Positions 29,971 to 38,498 of a stretch of 64,000 nt of DNA are shown here, piece by piece. Each line of letters begins with the position of its first letter. Within the stretch, counting starts at the first letter, position 1. Location: positions 532,837 through 596,836 of the forward strand of contig JASPKZ010004567.1 of the NCBI GenBank assembly GCA_030220185.1, in the 5' to 3' direction. The notes beneath the pieces were generated by a model. The model was given only the letters and a program-made list of their open reading frames with translations, was not told the origin of the DNA and did not search any database. The stretch is from Diploptera punctata. Its lineage: Eukaryota > Arthropoda > Insecta > Blattodea > Blaberidae. The position numbers and the translations under genes are program-made.

Positions 29971-32346
29971 TCACCAGTCTTTTGTAATTTTGGTGAGAGG
30001 CTGAGTTCTGCTTTGGCATTTCATTAGGTGGTACCTGGAGCATGGCTCGTCGCAAAGCTTACATCTGCAGTCCTCCTTCGGGTCGTGGTATGACGGATTC
30101 TGACATATTTTCCAGTGGAAACCATGCGCGGCAAAGCGTGTGTATAGGTGGCAAAGTTGGAAGTTCGGTCCTTTCCACACATCGGTTTTCATCGTTTCTG
30201 TGTCCATTATTTCCATCAGTATTGCATTGGCTTTGTTTTGTCTCTCTTTGATGGCGTCTTTATATGCCTGGGTTTCTGGTAGATTGAAGCGAAGCTTGAT
30301 GTCCTCAATGAAGTAGGATTCATGTGCTATTCTGTAGGCGTAGCTGTTTCTTGTGTACTTTGAGAGTGACAAGGCCCTCTTGAGATATCTGGCTTTGACA
30401 TTCTCCAATTTCTTGAGGTTTTTCGCTGTTAGGTGAATCCAAATTATCTGAATACCGTATGTGGCCGCTGGTGCTACCTTGAGTTGGAACAGTGCCATCG
30501 CCGTTGGCAGGGACAGTCTCTCAAGCTTGGGGATGTCGAACATCGAATTTATTGCCGCTGTGGTCCTGTCTTGTATATGCATGGTGAACGTGGTTCCAGT
30601 GGTCTGCAGCATCACTCCCAGGTACTTAAAGTTGGGGACTATTTCTAGGGCTGAGTCGCCGCACATAAAGTGGTCATTTTTTGATAATCTGCCTCCTCTT
30701 CTGAACTTCATTGCTTTTGTTTTGGAGCTATTTATTTCGATTGAATTTTCTGACGCCCATTTTCTGATATTCTTCATGGCCTCCTGCAGATCTTCAGGAC
30801 TCTTGGAAAGGATGACCATGTCATCGGCATACATTAATAGCTTTGTATTTCTTGCGTTTATAGCTTGTCCAATATCGGCCGTCATAATGTTAAAGAGGAC
30901 TGGGCTCAGTGGGTCTCCTTGTAGGACTCCTCGTGTTTGAGCAATTTCTTTTGACATTGATATGCCATCGTAGATTGCTACATAGTTGGTGCTGAGAATC
31001 AATTTTATTGTCTCCAGTTCGCGACTTGACCTGCCCAGTGCGTTCTCCAGCTTGTGGCAAAGTAACTTTCTGTTAATGCTGTCAAATGCTTTTGAATAAT
31101 CTATGAATATTGCATACAGGGGGGTGTTTGGTTGTGCCATGCTATTTTCTATCTCAACTAGGATTTCTTGTACTGCATGTAAAGTCGATCTGCCTGGAGT
31201 GAATCCGAATTGATTCATGGGGATGTTTGCTCGTAATCTTAGCTCGATGCGCTCTAGTATGATTTTGGAGAATAGTTTGAACATTGTGTTCTCCAAAGCG
31301 ATTCCCCTGTAACTGTTTGGGTCGTCTTTCCTGCCTTTGCCTTTGTGGAGTACCACTATTATTGTCTTTCTCCATTGCTGTGGGATTGTGCTGTTCGTGA
31401 GGCATTCGTTGTATAGGAGGGCTAGCGGTACTGCCAGATCTTGAGACAAGGTTTTCAGGTGTTCCGCGAATATCCCATCCGGACCAGCAGCCTTGTTCTT
31501 TTTAGTATTGCTTATGAAGCGGGCTACATCGTCAGGAGTGATTGGGTCGTCGAGTTCTGTTCTTGTATTATGCATGTGCGGCGCTGGATCAACTGCTGTT
31601 TTGCCCTTCTCTCCTAGTAGGTTTCTGAAGTGGGTTTCCCATTGCTCCAGATTCACGAGAGGAGTTGGGTGATGTTTCTTGGAAGTCCTTAATATATTAT
31701 ATGGCTTAATTTCTGTTTCGGCGATTAGGATTTGTTCTAGGTGTAGATCATAGGCTGTCTTCTTTTCTTTTAGTAGGCGTTTGTACTCCCGGCGTTGTTC
31801 TGCGTAGTCCGTTAGTGCGATGTTTTCAGGTTTTCTGACTTCGTGGAGGAGCTGTAGAGTTCTTTGCCTTGATAAGTGACATTCCTCGTCGAACCATGGC
31901 TTTGCCGTGCGTGTGGCCCTGGTTACCTTATTGGTGGCCTGTGCGATGTTCTCGGTCAAGGCTGCTGTTGCTCCGTCAAGATTTCCCTGTCTCATCATAC
32001 TTATTATTGCCGGTATTTCTGCTTTGCTTGCTTGCCATTTTTCTTCGTCGATATGTCGTGATATTTTTGTTCTATGGTTGCAGTTTGGTCTTGGCTGTCT
32101 TAGGTGACTCAGCTGGAGTTTAGTTATTACTGGTAGGTGTTTTCTAATTGCATATTTCTCTATTTTGACTTGGGCTTGTCCCTGGCTATCTGTGAAGACC
32201 AGGTCGATTGTACTCCTCCCGTTTGGAGCTATATAGGTAAATTCCTGTTCTCGGTTTAGGAGTCGCAGTCTGTAGTCTAGGAGGAAGTCTATTACCGCTT
32301 GTGTTTTTGTGTTCCACTTATCTATGCGACAGTTGAGGTCTCCCAT
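29971..32346 (-). CDS. LINE ORF2: endonuclease C-term, reverse transcriptase, zinc knuckle
   Basis: A 791-residue open frame. MGDLNCRIDKWN and RSTIDLVFTDSQG finish the endonuclease (residues 1-60). The RT spans about 270-560: NKKNKAAGPDGIFAEHL, NSYRGIALENTMFKLFSKII, FGFTPGRSTLHAV, catalytic Asp in IFIDYSKAFDSINRK, GVLQGDPLSPVLFNIM and the active site LLMYADDMVILSKS. The C-terminus has a CCHC-type finger (CKLCDEPCSRYHLMKC). All catalytic residues are present, so only the upstream frameshift disables this copy. No RNase H domain. Clade is uncertain. Confidence 0.93.
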   Translation of the reverse strand: MGDLNCRIDKWNTKTQAVIDFLLDYRLRLLNREQEFTYIAPNGRSTIDLVFTDSQGQAQVKIEKYAIRKHLPVITKLQLSHLRQPRPNCNHRTKISRHIDEEKWQASKAEIPAIISMMRQGNLDGATAALTENIAQATNKVTRATRTAKPWFDEECHLSRQRTLQLLHEVRKPENIALTDYAEQRREYKRLLKEKKTAYDLHLEQILIAETEIKPYNILRTSKKHHPTPLVNLEQWETHFRNLLGEKGKTAVDPAPHMHNTRTELDDPITPDDVARFISNTKKNKAAGPDGIFAEHLKTLSQDLAVPLALLYNECLTNSTIPQQWRKTIIVVLHKGKGRKDDPNSYRGIALENTMFKLFSKIILERIELRLRANIPMNQFGFTPGRSTLHAVQEILVEIENSMAQPNTPLYAIFIDYSKAFDSINRKLLCHKLENALGRSSRELETIKLILSTNYVAIYDGISMSKEIAQTRGVLQGDPLSPVLFNIMTADIGQAINARNTKLLMYADDMVILSKSPEDLQEAMKNIRKWASENSIEINSSKTKAMKFRRGGRLSKNDHFMCGDSALEIVPNFKYLGVMLQTTGTTFTMHIQDRTTAAINSMFDIPKLERLSLPTAMALFQLKVAPAATYGIQIIWIHLTAKNLKKLENVKARYLKRALSLSKYTRNSYAYRIAHESYFIEDIKLRFNLPETQAYKDAIKERQNKANAILMEIMDTETMKTDVWKGPNFQLCHLYTRFAAHGFHWKICQNPSYHDPKEDCRCKLCDEPCSRYHLMKCQSRTQPLTKITKDW

Positions 32347-32369
32347 TAGAATGGTTGGTTTACCATCGT

Positions 32370-32756
32370 CTATGTTCTCCAGAGCCTTCCTAGGTCATCT
32401 ATGATGCTCTCGGGTTCAGTGTTGGGCGCGAAGTATGCACCAATTATGTTTACTATTCTGGTGGATATCGTTAATGTGTTCTCGGTACAGATGATTCCGT
32501 TGAGGGGTTGTAGATGCGATTTTACAAAGCAGCTTAGTCCCCCTGAGGGACGACCTTTATCTCCTTTTTTGGCTGGGGAGTGAATTCCATAAAAGTTGGA
32601 TATTTCTGTGTCTTCCATGCAGAAAGTTTCTGAGAAAAATAGTATATCATTTTCTTGAAATGTAATTATGGGCATCGCGGTTAATACGGAGTTCAGTCCT
32701 TCCACGTTCCATTCCATTATTTTGACGTGGTCATTTGCGTTATTGTTGTTGTTCAC
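32370..32756 (-). CDS. LINE ORF2 endonuclease, N-terminal part
   Basis: Reads KIMEWNVEGLNS (Asn-box), LFFSETFC (catalytic Glu), GGLSCFVKS and VNIIGAYFAPNTEPES, then a single-base frameshift near 32387 gives a premature stop. In the other frame the sequence resumes immediately with ALENIDDGKPTIL and MGDLNCRID, so one indel separates the two parts. Confidence 0.88.
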   Translation of the reverse strand: MNNNNNANDHVKIMEWNVEGLNSVLTAMPIITFQENDILFFSETFCMEDTEISNFYGIHSPAKKGDKGRPSGGLSCFVKSHLQPLNGIICTENTLTISTRIVNIIGAYFAPNTEPESIIDDLGRLWRT

Positions 32757-32880
32757 CGTTCGTAACGTGCTATCCGGAACACGGGGTCCCCTTTTCGGTA
32801 CCGCGTTTATTACATTCCTTAAGTTTGCAGGGGTCTGTATTGTTGTTGCTGATTTTGGATTTCCATTACATGATTGTTTG

Positions 32881-33375
32881 TTATAGTCGTATACCTTGCC
32901 TTTGTTGTCTCCGAAAAATATACTGCCTCACGATAACTCCCTTCGGCCATAGTTGTGGTTGTTTTGCCTGATCTTGTAAGTCAAAGGGGATTCCTACTCT
33001 GAATGCCCTGTTACGGCCGATTACCTCCAATTTTTCACATTCTATCGCCCCATTTATGCCGTTAGCATTCATATAATTTATGAGGTCCTCACACTCGGTT
33101 GTCTGGTGGAGGCGGCCTATGTATAGCCATGCTGTCCGGTCTGCTGCTCTAAGTGTGTTCTCCCTGTTCTCTCTGGTCCCCGTGATGCGCGTATTGCCTC
33201 TGTGTCTTCTTCGAACTTCAGTCCAGCTCTCCTGGTTTTCATGGTTATATTCATTTTCAATTATTCCTTGTGTTACGTCTCCATCGATCTCCATTCCTGT
33301 GGTGACGTGTGTCAAAGGATGCGAGTTGAGGCTGCAAGCTGTGTTTTCCCCTTCTTGCCTTTCTTCCTTTATCAT
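32881..33375 (-). CDS. LINE ORF1, RRM-like C-terminal part
   Basis: The segment TAWLYIGRLHQTTECEDLI to GIPFDLQDQAKQPQLWPKG resembles the RRM-type RNA-binding domain and the (P)-LWP-x-G-V-x-V-R block common at the C-terminus of insect LINE ORF1 proteins. It begins at an ATG overlapping the stop of the previous frame. Confidence 0.75.
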   Translation of the reverse strand: MIKEERQEGENTACSLNSHPLTHVTTGMEIDGDVTQGIIENEYNHENQESWTEVRRRHRGNTRITGTRENRENTLRAADRTAWLYIGRLHQTTECEDLINYMNANGINGAIECEKLEVIGRNRAFRVGIPFDLQDQAKQPQLWPKGVIVRQYIFRRQQRQGIRL

Positions 33376-33956
33376 CTTATTGATGCTGGTTGTGATGTTT
33401 GCATCATACTTTGCATCTGCTGGCTTATTTTGTGTATTATTTTTCTTTCTAGTTCTGTGTCTGTAAGTCGTGAGTGAGTTAAGTTTGACTTTTCCGGGCG
33501 TTGGATTTTACTATCATCTCCGTGTCTATCATCATTGTTTTGATCTTTCGTTCCTTCTTCGGTCGAAGTGCACTTCTTTCCGATGGGGCTGCCGAAGTTC
33601 TCATGGTTGTTCCGCTGGGGTCCAGTAGGTGGGGATGTCTGCTCGCTATGGAGCTTCCCGCCGTCTGCAGATTCTTCCACTTCCCCGACAGATGTCGCTA
33701 GTTGTTCCGCTATACGTGTGTCTTCTTCCTTATGCATGTCTCCAGCATTTGCCACTACATTGTCTCCTTGAATATGTTCTTGTTGTTTGTTTCCATTCTC
33801 CAAGGCAACTTTCATTAATGTAAAGCAATCTCTAATGATACTTACCGCTCGCTGAATGTCGTCCTTCATTTCCTTTTTCAGATGGCCTCCTATTTTCACC
33901 ACATTTAATATACTTTCTAGAGCACTTTCACACCACAATTCTGCCTCGTTCGCCAT
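33372..33956 (-). CDS. LINE ORF1, N-terminal part
   Basis: Translation begins MANEAELWCESALESILNVV at the second Met; the first Met (33968) is made by target DNA and is not part of the element. It has a helical N-terminus, a long acidic/polar region and an end ELERKIIHKISQQMQSMM. It stops with TGA overlapping the next ATG (ATGA). Such proteins bind LINE RNA. Whether the break is natural reinitiation or a single-base frameshift is unclear, since the downstream frame is also open upstream of its Met. Confidence 0.8.
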   Translation of the reverse strand: MANEAELWCESALESILNVVKIGGHLKKEMKDDIQRAVSIIRDCFTLMKVALENGNKQQEHIQGDNVVANAGDMHKEEDTRIAEQLATSVGEVEESADGGKLHSEQTSPPTGPQRNNHENFGSPIGKKCTSTEEGTKDQNNDDRHGDDSKIQRPEKSNLTHSRLTDTELERKIIHKISQQMQSMMQTSQPASIR

Positions 33957-34065
33957 CTTGAATTGCATCTGATTATTATTAAAACAACAAGATGCAAACT
34001 AGAATAGAGAACAAGTTTTTTAAGACTGGGAACATCTTACCTCAAATTAATGTTGATTTATTCTC

Positions 34066-34103
34066 GAACATGTTTCGATATAATCTTCTATATCATCATC
34101 AGC
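34066..34103 (-). ncRNA. hammerhead-like ribozyme, ACATGT stem III
   Basis: Minus strand CTGATGA (34096-34102), stem II GATATAG-type, GAAA and palindromic ACATGT. Stem I weak. Confidence 0.55.
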
Positions 34104-34346
34104 TTGCCCAGACTGTTGAGTTTTATGTTGTGAATAATGTTTTATTTTAGGAAGTAATATTTTGAGGTTATTTTTATCAAGTTTATTGAGATTTATGTTG
34201 TGAACCCTGGATGGTGATATCAGGATGTTGATATGCAGAAATTTCCTGCAGATCATGACCTAGTTTGGAGGTTCTTCTGCCAGCAGGAAGAGGGAGCTGA
34301 TATCGACATCCAGGGTTCACATCATAAAACTCAACAGTCTGGGCAA

Positions 34347-34384
34347 GCTGACGATGATATAGAAGATAATATCGAAACATGTTC
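34347..34384 (+). ncRNA. hammerhead-like ribozyme, ACATGT stem III
   Basis: CTGACGA (34348-34354), stem II GATAT/ATATC, GAAA (34374-34377), ACATGT, U at cleavage. Stem I has one or two pairs only. Confidence 0.55.
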
Positions 34385-34650
34385 GAGAATAGATCAACAT
34401 TAATTTGAGGTAACATGTTCCCAGTCTCAAAAAAAGTTATTAAAACAACCTCAAAATATTACTTCCTAAAAGAAACCATTAGAATAAAGATGTATACATA
34501 ATTTAACAAACCTTATTTCTGTATTGATAGAAATTTGAATCAGCCAGCTGTTTGCAAGTTCAATAGCAGGCATAGCCTCATGTTAGACCAGAATGCAGTA
34601 ACACCAAGTTTGAACTAAATAATCTAACATTATATGTTGTGTGCCAACAG

Positions 34651-34787
34651 CTGCGTTGCTGAGGAGAAATGTTGGCGCACTCTGATTGCTGATTTAGTGA
34701 ACATTTGTTTCCATCTGAATGAAGTCGTTGGTCCTATTGTGAACAGTTCGTCTCCTGAGGGACATCTTCCTATGGACTTCCAGGCAG
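34651..34787 (+). CDS. THADA: THADA exon 8 of 13 in window
   Basis: Follows GTGCCAACAG; one base completes the codon split after exon 7. It encodes CWRTLIADLVNICFHLNEVV and the motif SSSPEGHLPMD, which is nearly identical to the THADA motif SSSPEG-x-(I/L)-PMD and is one of the firmest family markers in the window. The donor used here is GCAG|GTATGT at 34788, which gives phase 1 and joins exon 9 correctly. A second donor at 34889 would leave phase 0 and break the frame to exon 9. Confidence 0.9.
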
Positions 34788-35089
34788 GTATGTCGAGTAA
34801 ATGCCTTCACTCAGTTGTCCAGTTACAAATGTGTCTTCTCCACAGATTAAAGAAATGGAGTGACAATGTCATATCTCAGAGTAGGAAGGTATAGATTTGC
34901 TCCTATCACCATATTATGAATCTGCTTTCAATTTGAACATAAGTTAAGTTGAAGCAAGAATTATATTAATTTTGTATTAATAACAAAATTATTTGGTTAT
35001 CAATTTTTAAACTATTATTTTTGTTTGATGTTTTTATTATTTATTTCATACATCTCAATGACGGATAAATTGCAAGATGCAACAACTTC

Positions 35090-35225
35090 ATAGCATTAGG
35101 TTCTCGGGAATTAACAGCGTATATAAGAGATAGATTTGCATGTAGATTGGAGTTTCTTAGGTAGCTCAGTTGGTAGAGCTGGGTTCAAACCCCAGTCTAA
35201 GCATATATTTTTCTCTTCAAATATA
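35090..35225 (+). mobile_element. SINE A copy with deleted anticodon arm
   Basis: Body (GGGAATTAACAGCGTATATA) and a tRNA-like head with box A TAGCTCAGTTGGTAGAGC joined directly to GGGTTCAAACCCCAG, so the anticodon arm is missing. Confidence 0.7.
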
Positions 35226-35473
35226 ATTATTATTTTTATTTTTTTCTATTTCTATTTCAATCAGATTCATTAGAATTAGACTCTGACAAAAGTGAAAACT
35301 GAATGGAAATGTTTGTGGTCTTCTTCCAACAAAATACATTTATATAACACCTAATAGTGCTATTGATAAATAACTTTATAACATTGACATCAGAGGTTGA
35401 AGTTACTTAAAACTCTGGTAGTAATCTGCACAATTTACATAAAATACTGTTATGAGACTATCTGAAATGTTTT

Positions 35474-35478
<5 letters not shown>

Positions 35479-35518
<40 letters not shown>

Positions 35519-35540
35519 GGTGTGTGTATGTGTGTGTGTT
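35479..35540. repeat. (TA)n microsatellite running into (TG)n
   Basis: Simple alternating AT followed by GTGTGTATGTGTGTG, ahead of repeat U3. Confidence 0.9.
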
Positions 35541-35715
35541 TTAATACTATTACATTGCACTTTTCATGCTTTAGTTTCTGAGATGGGCAGATAGATGGCA
35601 TTAATGTGATCTATTTTCAATTTATGTACAATTTTGGCAGTCTATTTTTTAAGATGTATTTTTGTATTGTGTACAGAGAGGAGTGTTGGATGAGTGTATG
35701 TTTATGTAAGATAAA
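35541..35715 (+). repeat. unclassified repeat U3, copy 2
   Basis: Shares GATCTATTTTCAATTTATGT and GTGTACAGAGAGGAGTGTTG with the copy at 29440-29690. Confidence 0.55.
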
Positions 35716-35915
35716 ATCAAATGTTTCATACCTCTCCTCATACTAATCTTCTAAGTAGATTGCGATTTCAAGACCATAGCAATCCCATCTTCAGTACCAT
35801 CTTGACGACTGATGTTATGTTCTTGACCATTGCTATGGTCTTGAAATCATGATCTACTTAGAAGATTAGTATGAGGAGAGGTATGAAACATTTGATTTTA
35901 TCCTAAATTAAGCCT
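35716..35915. mobile_element. PLE palindrome
   Basis: Arms AAAATCAAATGTTTCATACC and complement, core CATACTAATCTTCTAAGTAG inverted; ends at CTAAATTAAGCCTCTTAGTG. Minus arm has a well-formed ribozyme core. Confidence 0.8.
35754..35798 (-). ncRNA. hammerhead ribozyme, TACT stem I
   Basis: Minus strand: GGTA, CTGAAGA (35788-35794), five-pair stem II, GAAA (35766-35769), stem III AT/AT with near-palindrome ATCGCAAT, C at cleavage, then TACT. Stem I GGTA/TACT forms four pairs. Confidence 0.7.
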
Positions 35916-36269
35916 CTTAGTGATTTATTCCTATAAAAGTTCAATGTATGTTTGTGTGTTTACGTAGTGTAAAATGTGCTGTATAATGATGATGATGAAG
36001 AGAAGGGAGAAGATGAAGCCTGATGCAAGCATATAGCTCACTCCTGTTGAAAAGTAGCAAGGGGATTGTCAGGGTTAACATGCCCATCCAATGGACTAAT
36101 CGCTATCAACCACACTTGCCTTCTCAATATTTATACTATGAAAGAATTTAATATTAATGCAGGAATCTGATGCATAATCTAGTGATTAAAAATTGTACAC
36201 CTCCATCTCTTCTGGTCCTGAGATTTTAAAAAATTATAAATAATATTCTCATCTCATGTGCAACTCGTG

Positions 36270-36545
36270 GGATGAGATGAGATAAAGCTTCTATATTTGT
36301 AGAGATCTGTGAACATGAGTGATGGCCAACCATACCTGACATACCTTCACAGGGATTGACAAATTAAATGAAATTAATTAGATGAGTATGAAGAAATGGT
36401 GGAATAAAACTTGTGGCAGGATAAAATGGGAGAAATCCATAGTAAACCCTGTCCAAGCTCCATAAAACCCACATAGAGTAAATGAGATTCAATCTCGAGA
36501 CCCCAGCGGTGAATGGCGAGAATCTAACCATTTGCGCCACAGAGC
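36270..36545 (-). mobile_element. SINE D copy
   Basis: Minus-strand SINE with tRNA-like head at 36490-36545 (AGCTCTGTGGCGCAAATGGT, TCGAGATTGAATC region) and 3' part at the left; same family as 58349-59201. Confidence 0.75.
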
Positions 36546-36589
36546 TACCTAATTTTTTTTACAATTAAATTAATTTAACAATTAAAATT

Positions 36590-36664
36590 TTCAACACAGC
36601 CAGGTATTGAACCCAAGCCTTCTAGTCAGGAAGCAGACATGCTACCATCTGAGCCGACACAGCT
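36590..36664 (-). mobile_element. tRNA-like SINE head
   Basis: Minus strand GCTGTGTCGGCTCAGATGGT (box A) and GGGTTCAATACCTGG (box B). A related plus copy lies at 37345-37410, on the other side of the PLE. Confidence 0.6.
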
Positions 36665-36670
36665 GACTTT

Positions 36671-37200
36671 TTTTAGGTAAAATTTTATCACTCACCTCAT
36701 ATATTTTTTCTTTTTTTAATTTAAACTAGTTTTGGAACTTTACACTTCAGTTCCATCTTCAGTATTTTTGTAACCTTTGTTCTGTCGTCCAAGTTTTGGA
36801 TCTTTACACTTCAGTTCCATCTTCAGTATTTTTGTGACCGTTGCTCTGTTGTCCAAGTTTTGGATCTTCACACTTCAGTTCCATCTTCAGTATTTTTGTG
36901 ACCATTGTTCTGTCGCCCAAGTTTTGGATCTTTACACTTCAGTTTCATCTTCAATATTTTTGTGACTGTTGTTCTGTCGTCCAAGTTTAGGATCTTTACA
37001 CTTCAGTTCCATCTTTAGTATTTTTGCGACCGTTGTTCTGTTGCCAATGGATGACAGAAGGTCACGAAAATACTGAAGATGGAACTGAAGTGTAAAGTTC
37101 CAAAACTAGTTTGAATTAAAAGAAGAAGAAAAATATGAGGTGAGTGATAAAATTTTACCTAAATGAATTTACCTGATAATGTGAATTCCTAAAATAAGTA
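36671..37200. mobile_element. PLE insertion, 12-bp TSD, with tandem ribozyme units
   Basis: Exact duplication ACAGCTGACTTT at 36659-36670 and 37201-37212. Inverted ends (ATTTTATCACTCACCTCATA and complement) and a 64-bp tandem on the left arm. The right arm has the matching CTGAAGATGGAACTGAAG sequence once. Confidence 0.88.
36723..37042 (-). repeat. 64-bp tandem array, five units, each with a hammerhead-like core
   Basis: Units start at 36723, 36787, 36851, 36915 and 36979 (exact 64-bp period). On the minus strand each holds AATACTGAAGATGGAACTGA, i.e. CTGAAGA and half of stem II, and then AAAAC in place of the GAAAC of the 6.5-7.4 kb copies. The G-to-A change should inactivate the ribozymes. 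Confidence 0.88.
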
Positions 37201-37722
37201 ACAGCTGACTTTCTTTTTTATGTAATATGCTGGAAACTACTAATATGTTGTAGCTGTTAGCATCCCAGGCATCGTAAATTCAATTCCCAACTATACTATC
37301 CAAAGTTTTCTATGTGTTTAGGATGTAAAACAGTTTGTCATGTTGGCTCAGGTAGTAATGTGCTTGTTTCCTGACTAGTGGGCCTGGGTTCGATACCCGG
37401 CATGGTTGAAAATTAATTTAATTATTTTAATTACAAATTTTTCTATTTCAAGGTCAGGAAAGGTGGTGGTGTACAATATTTAATTGTTAGATTGTGCACC
37501 AGATTCCTGTATTAAATCGCAAACATCTCCACAGTACATATGTTGAGAATCAGTGTCTTTAAAATTTATTGTAATCACAATTGAAGTTATGTATTACATT
37601 TTTTTAAAGTATTAATCTTCTATATTTAATTAATGTTGGGAAGTAAACATTATGAGGTATAATCTTTAAAATTCATCGGAGAACATATTGTTTAAACAAC
37701 TCACCTCATAGGATTCATGCTT

Positions 37723-37770
37723 CCATGATATCGCGATTTCAAACATAATCATGTTCATCGTCAGCCATAA
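37723..37770 (-). ncRNA. hammerhead ribozyme, ATCGCGAT stem III
   Basis: Minus strand: TTATGG/TCATGG stem I, CTGACGA (37758-37764), stem II of six pairs, GAAA, stem III ATCGCGAT, A at cleavage. All core bases intact. Confidence 0.85.
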
Positions 37771-37813
37771 CTCCGACTGATGAAATTCTTCGGCCGTCAA
37801 CTATTCTATTGAA

Positions 37814-38062
37814 ACCGAAAAATCTGCAATAGCTGCACATGCCTGGTCAGAAAAACATAGAATAGAAACCAAAACAAAATTACTTAAACAATTGGAAAAA
37901 CCGAAGGAACTCACAATTTGGGAAAAAATTTACATATGCAAGAATGAAAATACAACTATGAATTTTGAAATACCCGGTTATAAAGAAAGAGGCCTGATTT
38001 GGAAATTCTTCGGTCGGCCACCAGATGGCACGGAGGTCAGTCTGCAGGATAGAAGGCCGTTG
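37814..38062 (+). pseudogene. PLE endonuclease C-terminal remnant
   Basis: Plus strand encodes ETEKSAIAAHAWSEKHRIET, LLKQLEKPKELTIWEKIYIC and MNFEIPGYKERGLIWKFF. The GIY and YIG motifs are upstream of the truncation and absent. Confidence 0.8.
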
Positions 38063-38179
38063 GACGTCAGTTGTGAACATGACGCAGCATTGACAATGTC
38101 ACGAATTACGTGAAGAAACCCTGGGTCTGCTATAAATTATGAAGTATGAGGTGAGTGAAATGATAAAAAATAAACAATA

Positions 38180-38455
38180 TTCTATTGTCGCCATCTTCAG
38201 TGCTGCCATCTATGGTTGAATTTATGAACTTCGAAATCAATGTAATTTCGTTAGGGATATCAAAATTCATTGATCTATTTTTGTTTTTCTGAATGTATAT
38301 TTTTTCCCAAACTGTCAATTCCAAAGGTTTCTCTACTTGTTTTAAAAGTTTAGCTTCTCTTCCAAGTTCTAATAAACTATGTGCAGCAATTGCAGATTTT
38401 TCAATTTCACAATTTTTAATATTTCTGAAATGTTCTTTTGTCCGAATTTCCAAAT
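38180..38455 (-). pseudogene. PLE endonuclease remnant (second copy)
   Basis: Minus strand encodes MEIRTKEHFRNIKNCEIEKS (the conserved Arg and His region of the GIY-YIG domain) and KPLELTVWEKIYIQKNKNRS, MNFDIPNEITL. Truncated at the start of the domain. Confidence 0.8.
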
Positions 38456-38498
38456 TTAATAAATATTAATCTTCTCTTCTTCTACTACAAGGTTTAGG

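Larger units (their letters stand above)
29927..33966 (-). mobile_element. near full-length LINE (4.0 kb), 13-bp TSD
   Basis: Exact duplication ATCTGATTATTAT at 29914-29926 and 33967-33979. The element has ORF1 (33956-32881, in two overlapping frames), ORF2 endonuclease-RT (32756-29971, one frameshift), a very short 5' leader (CAAGATGGCG at ORF1 start) and an A-rich 3' tail. The GC content and codon use are higher than in the surrounding introns, a sign of recent arrival. Confidence 0.95.
34022..34475. mobile_element. PLE palindrome pair (ACATGT group), nested
   Basis: Outer arms TGGGAACATCTTACCTCAAA and complement; a second PLE end (TAGGAAGTAATATTTTGAGG, 34148-34167) lies between. Both arms hold ribozyme cores and the middle retains a small C-terminal remnant. 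Confidence 0.75.
37622..38463. mobile_element. PLE insertion (842 bp), 12-bp TSD, in LINE tail
   Basis: Exact duplication TATTAATCTTCT (37610-37621 and 38464-38475). It starts with an inverted ATCGCGAT-group terminus with ribozyme, then endonuclease C-terminus on plus (37780-38065), the end motif TATGAGGTGAG, then a second PLE's endonuclease remnant on minus (38180-38455). It landed in the 3' tail of the LINE at 38476-41614. Confidence 0.88.

Noticed and set aside
31869..32123. Leucine-rich plus-strand frames at 30-33.8 kb
   Set aside because: They are antisense shadows of the LINE ORF2 and ORF1 genes.
34788..34888. Extension of THADA exon 8 to a second donor at 34889
   Set aside because: It would end in phase 0 and shift the frame into exon 9, which needs phase 1. 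The donor at 34788 joins SSSPEG...FQA to the conserved VTAQMVL exon correctly.
36723..37042. Regular repeats resembling a CRISPR array
   Set aside because: The units are directly adjacent without spacers, in an intron of an animal gene; they are a 64-bp tandem repeat in a PLE.
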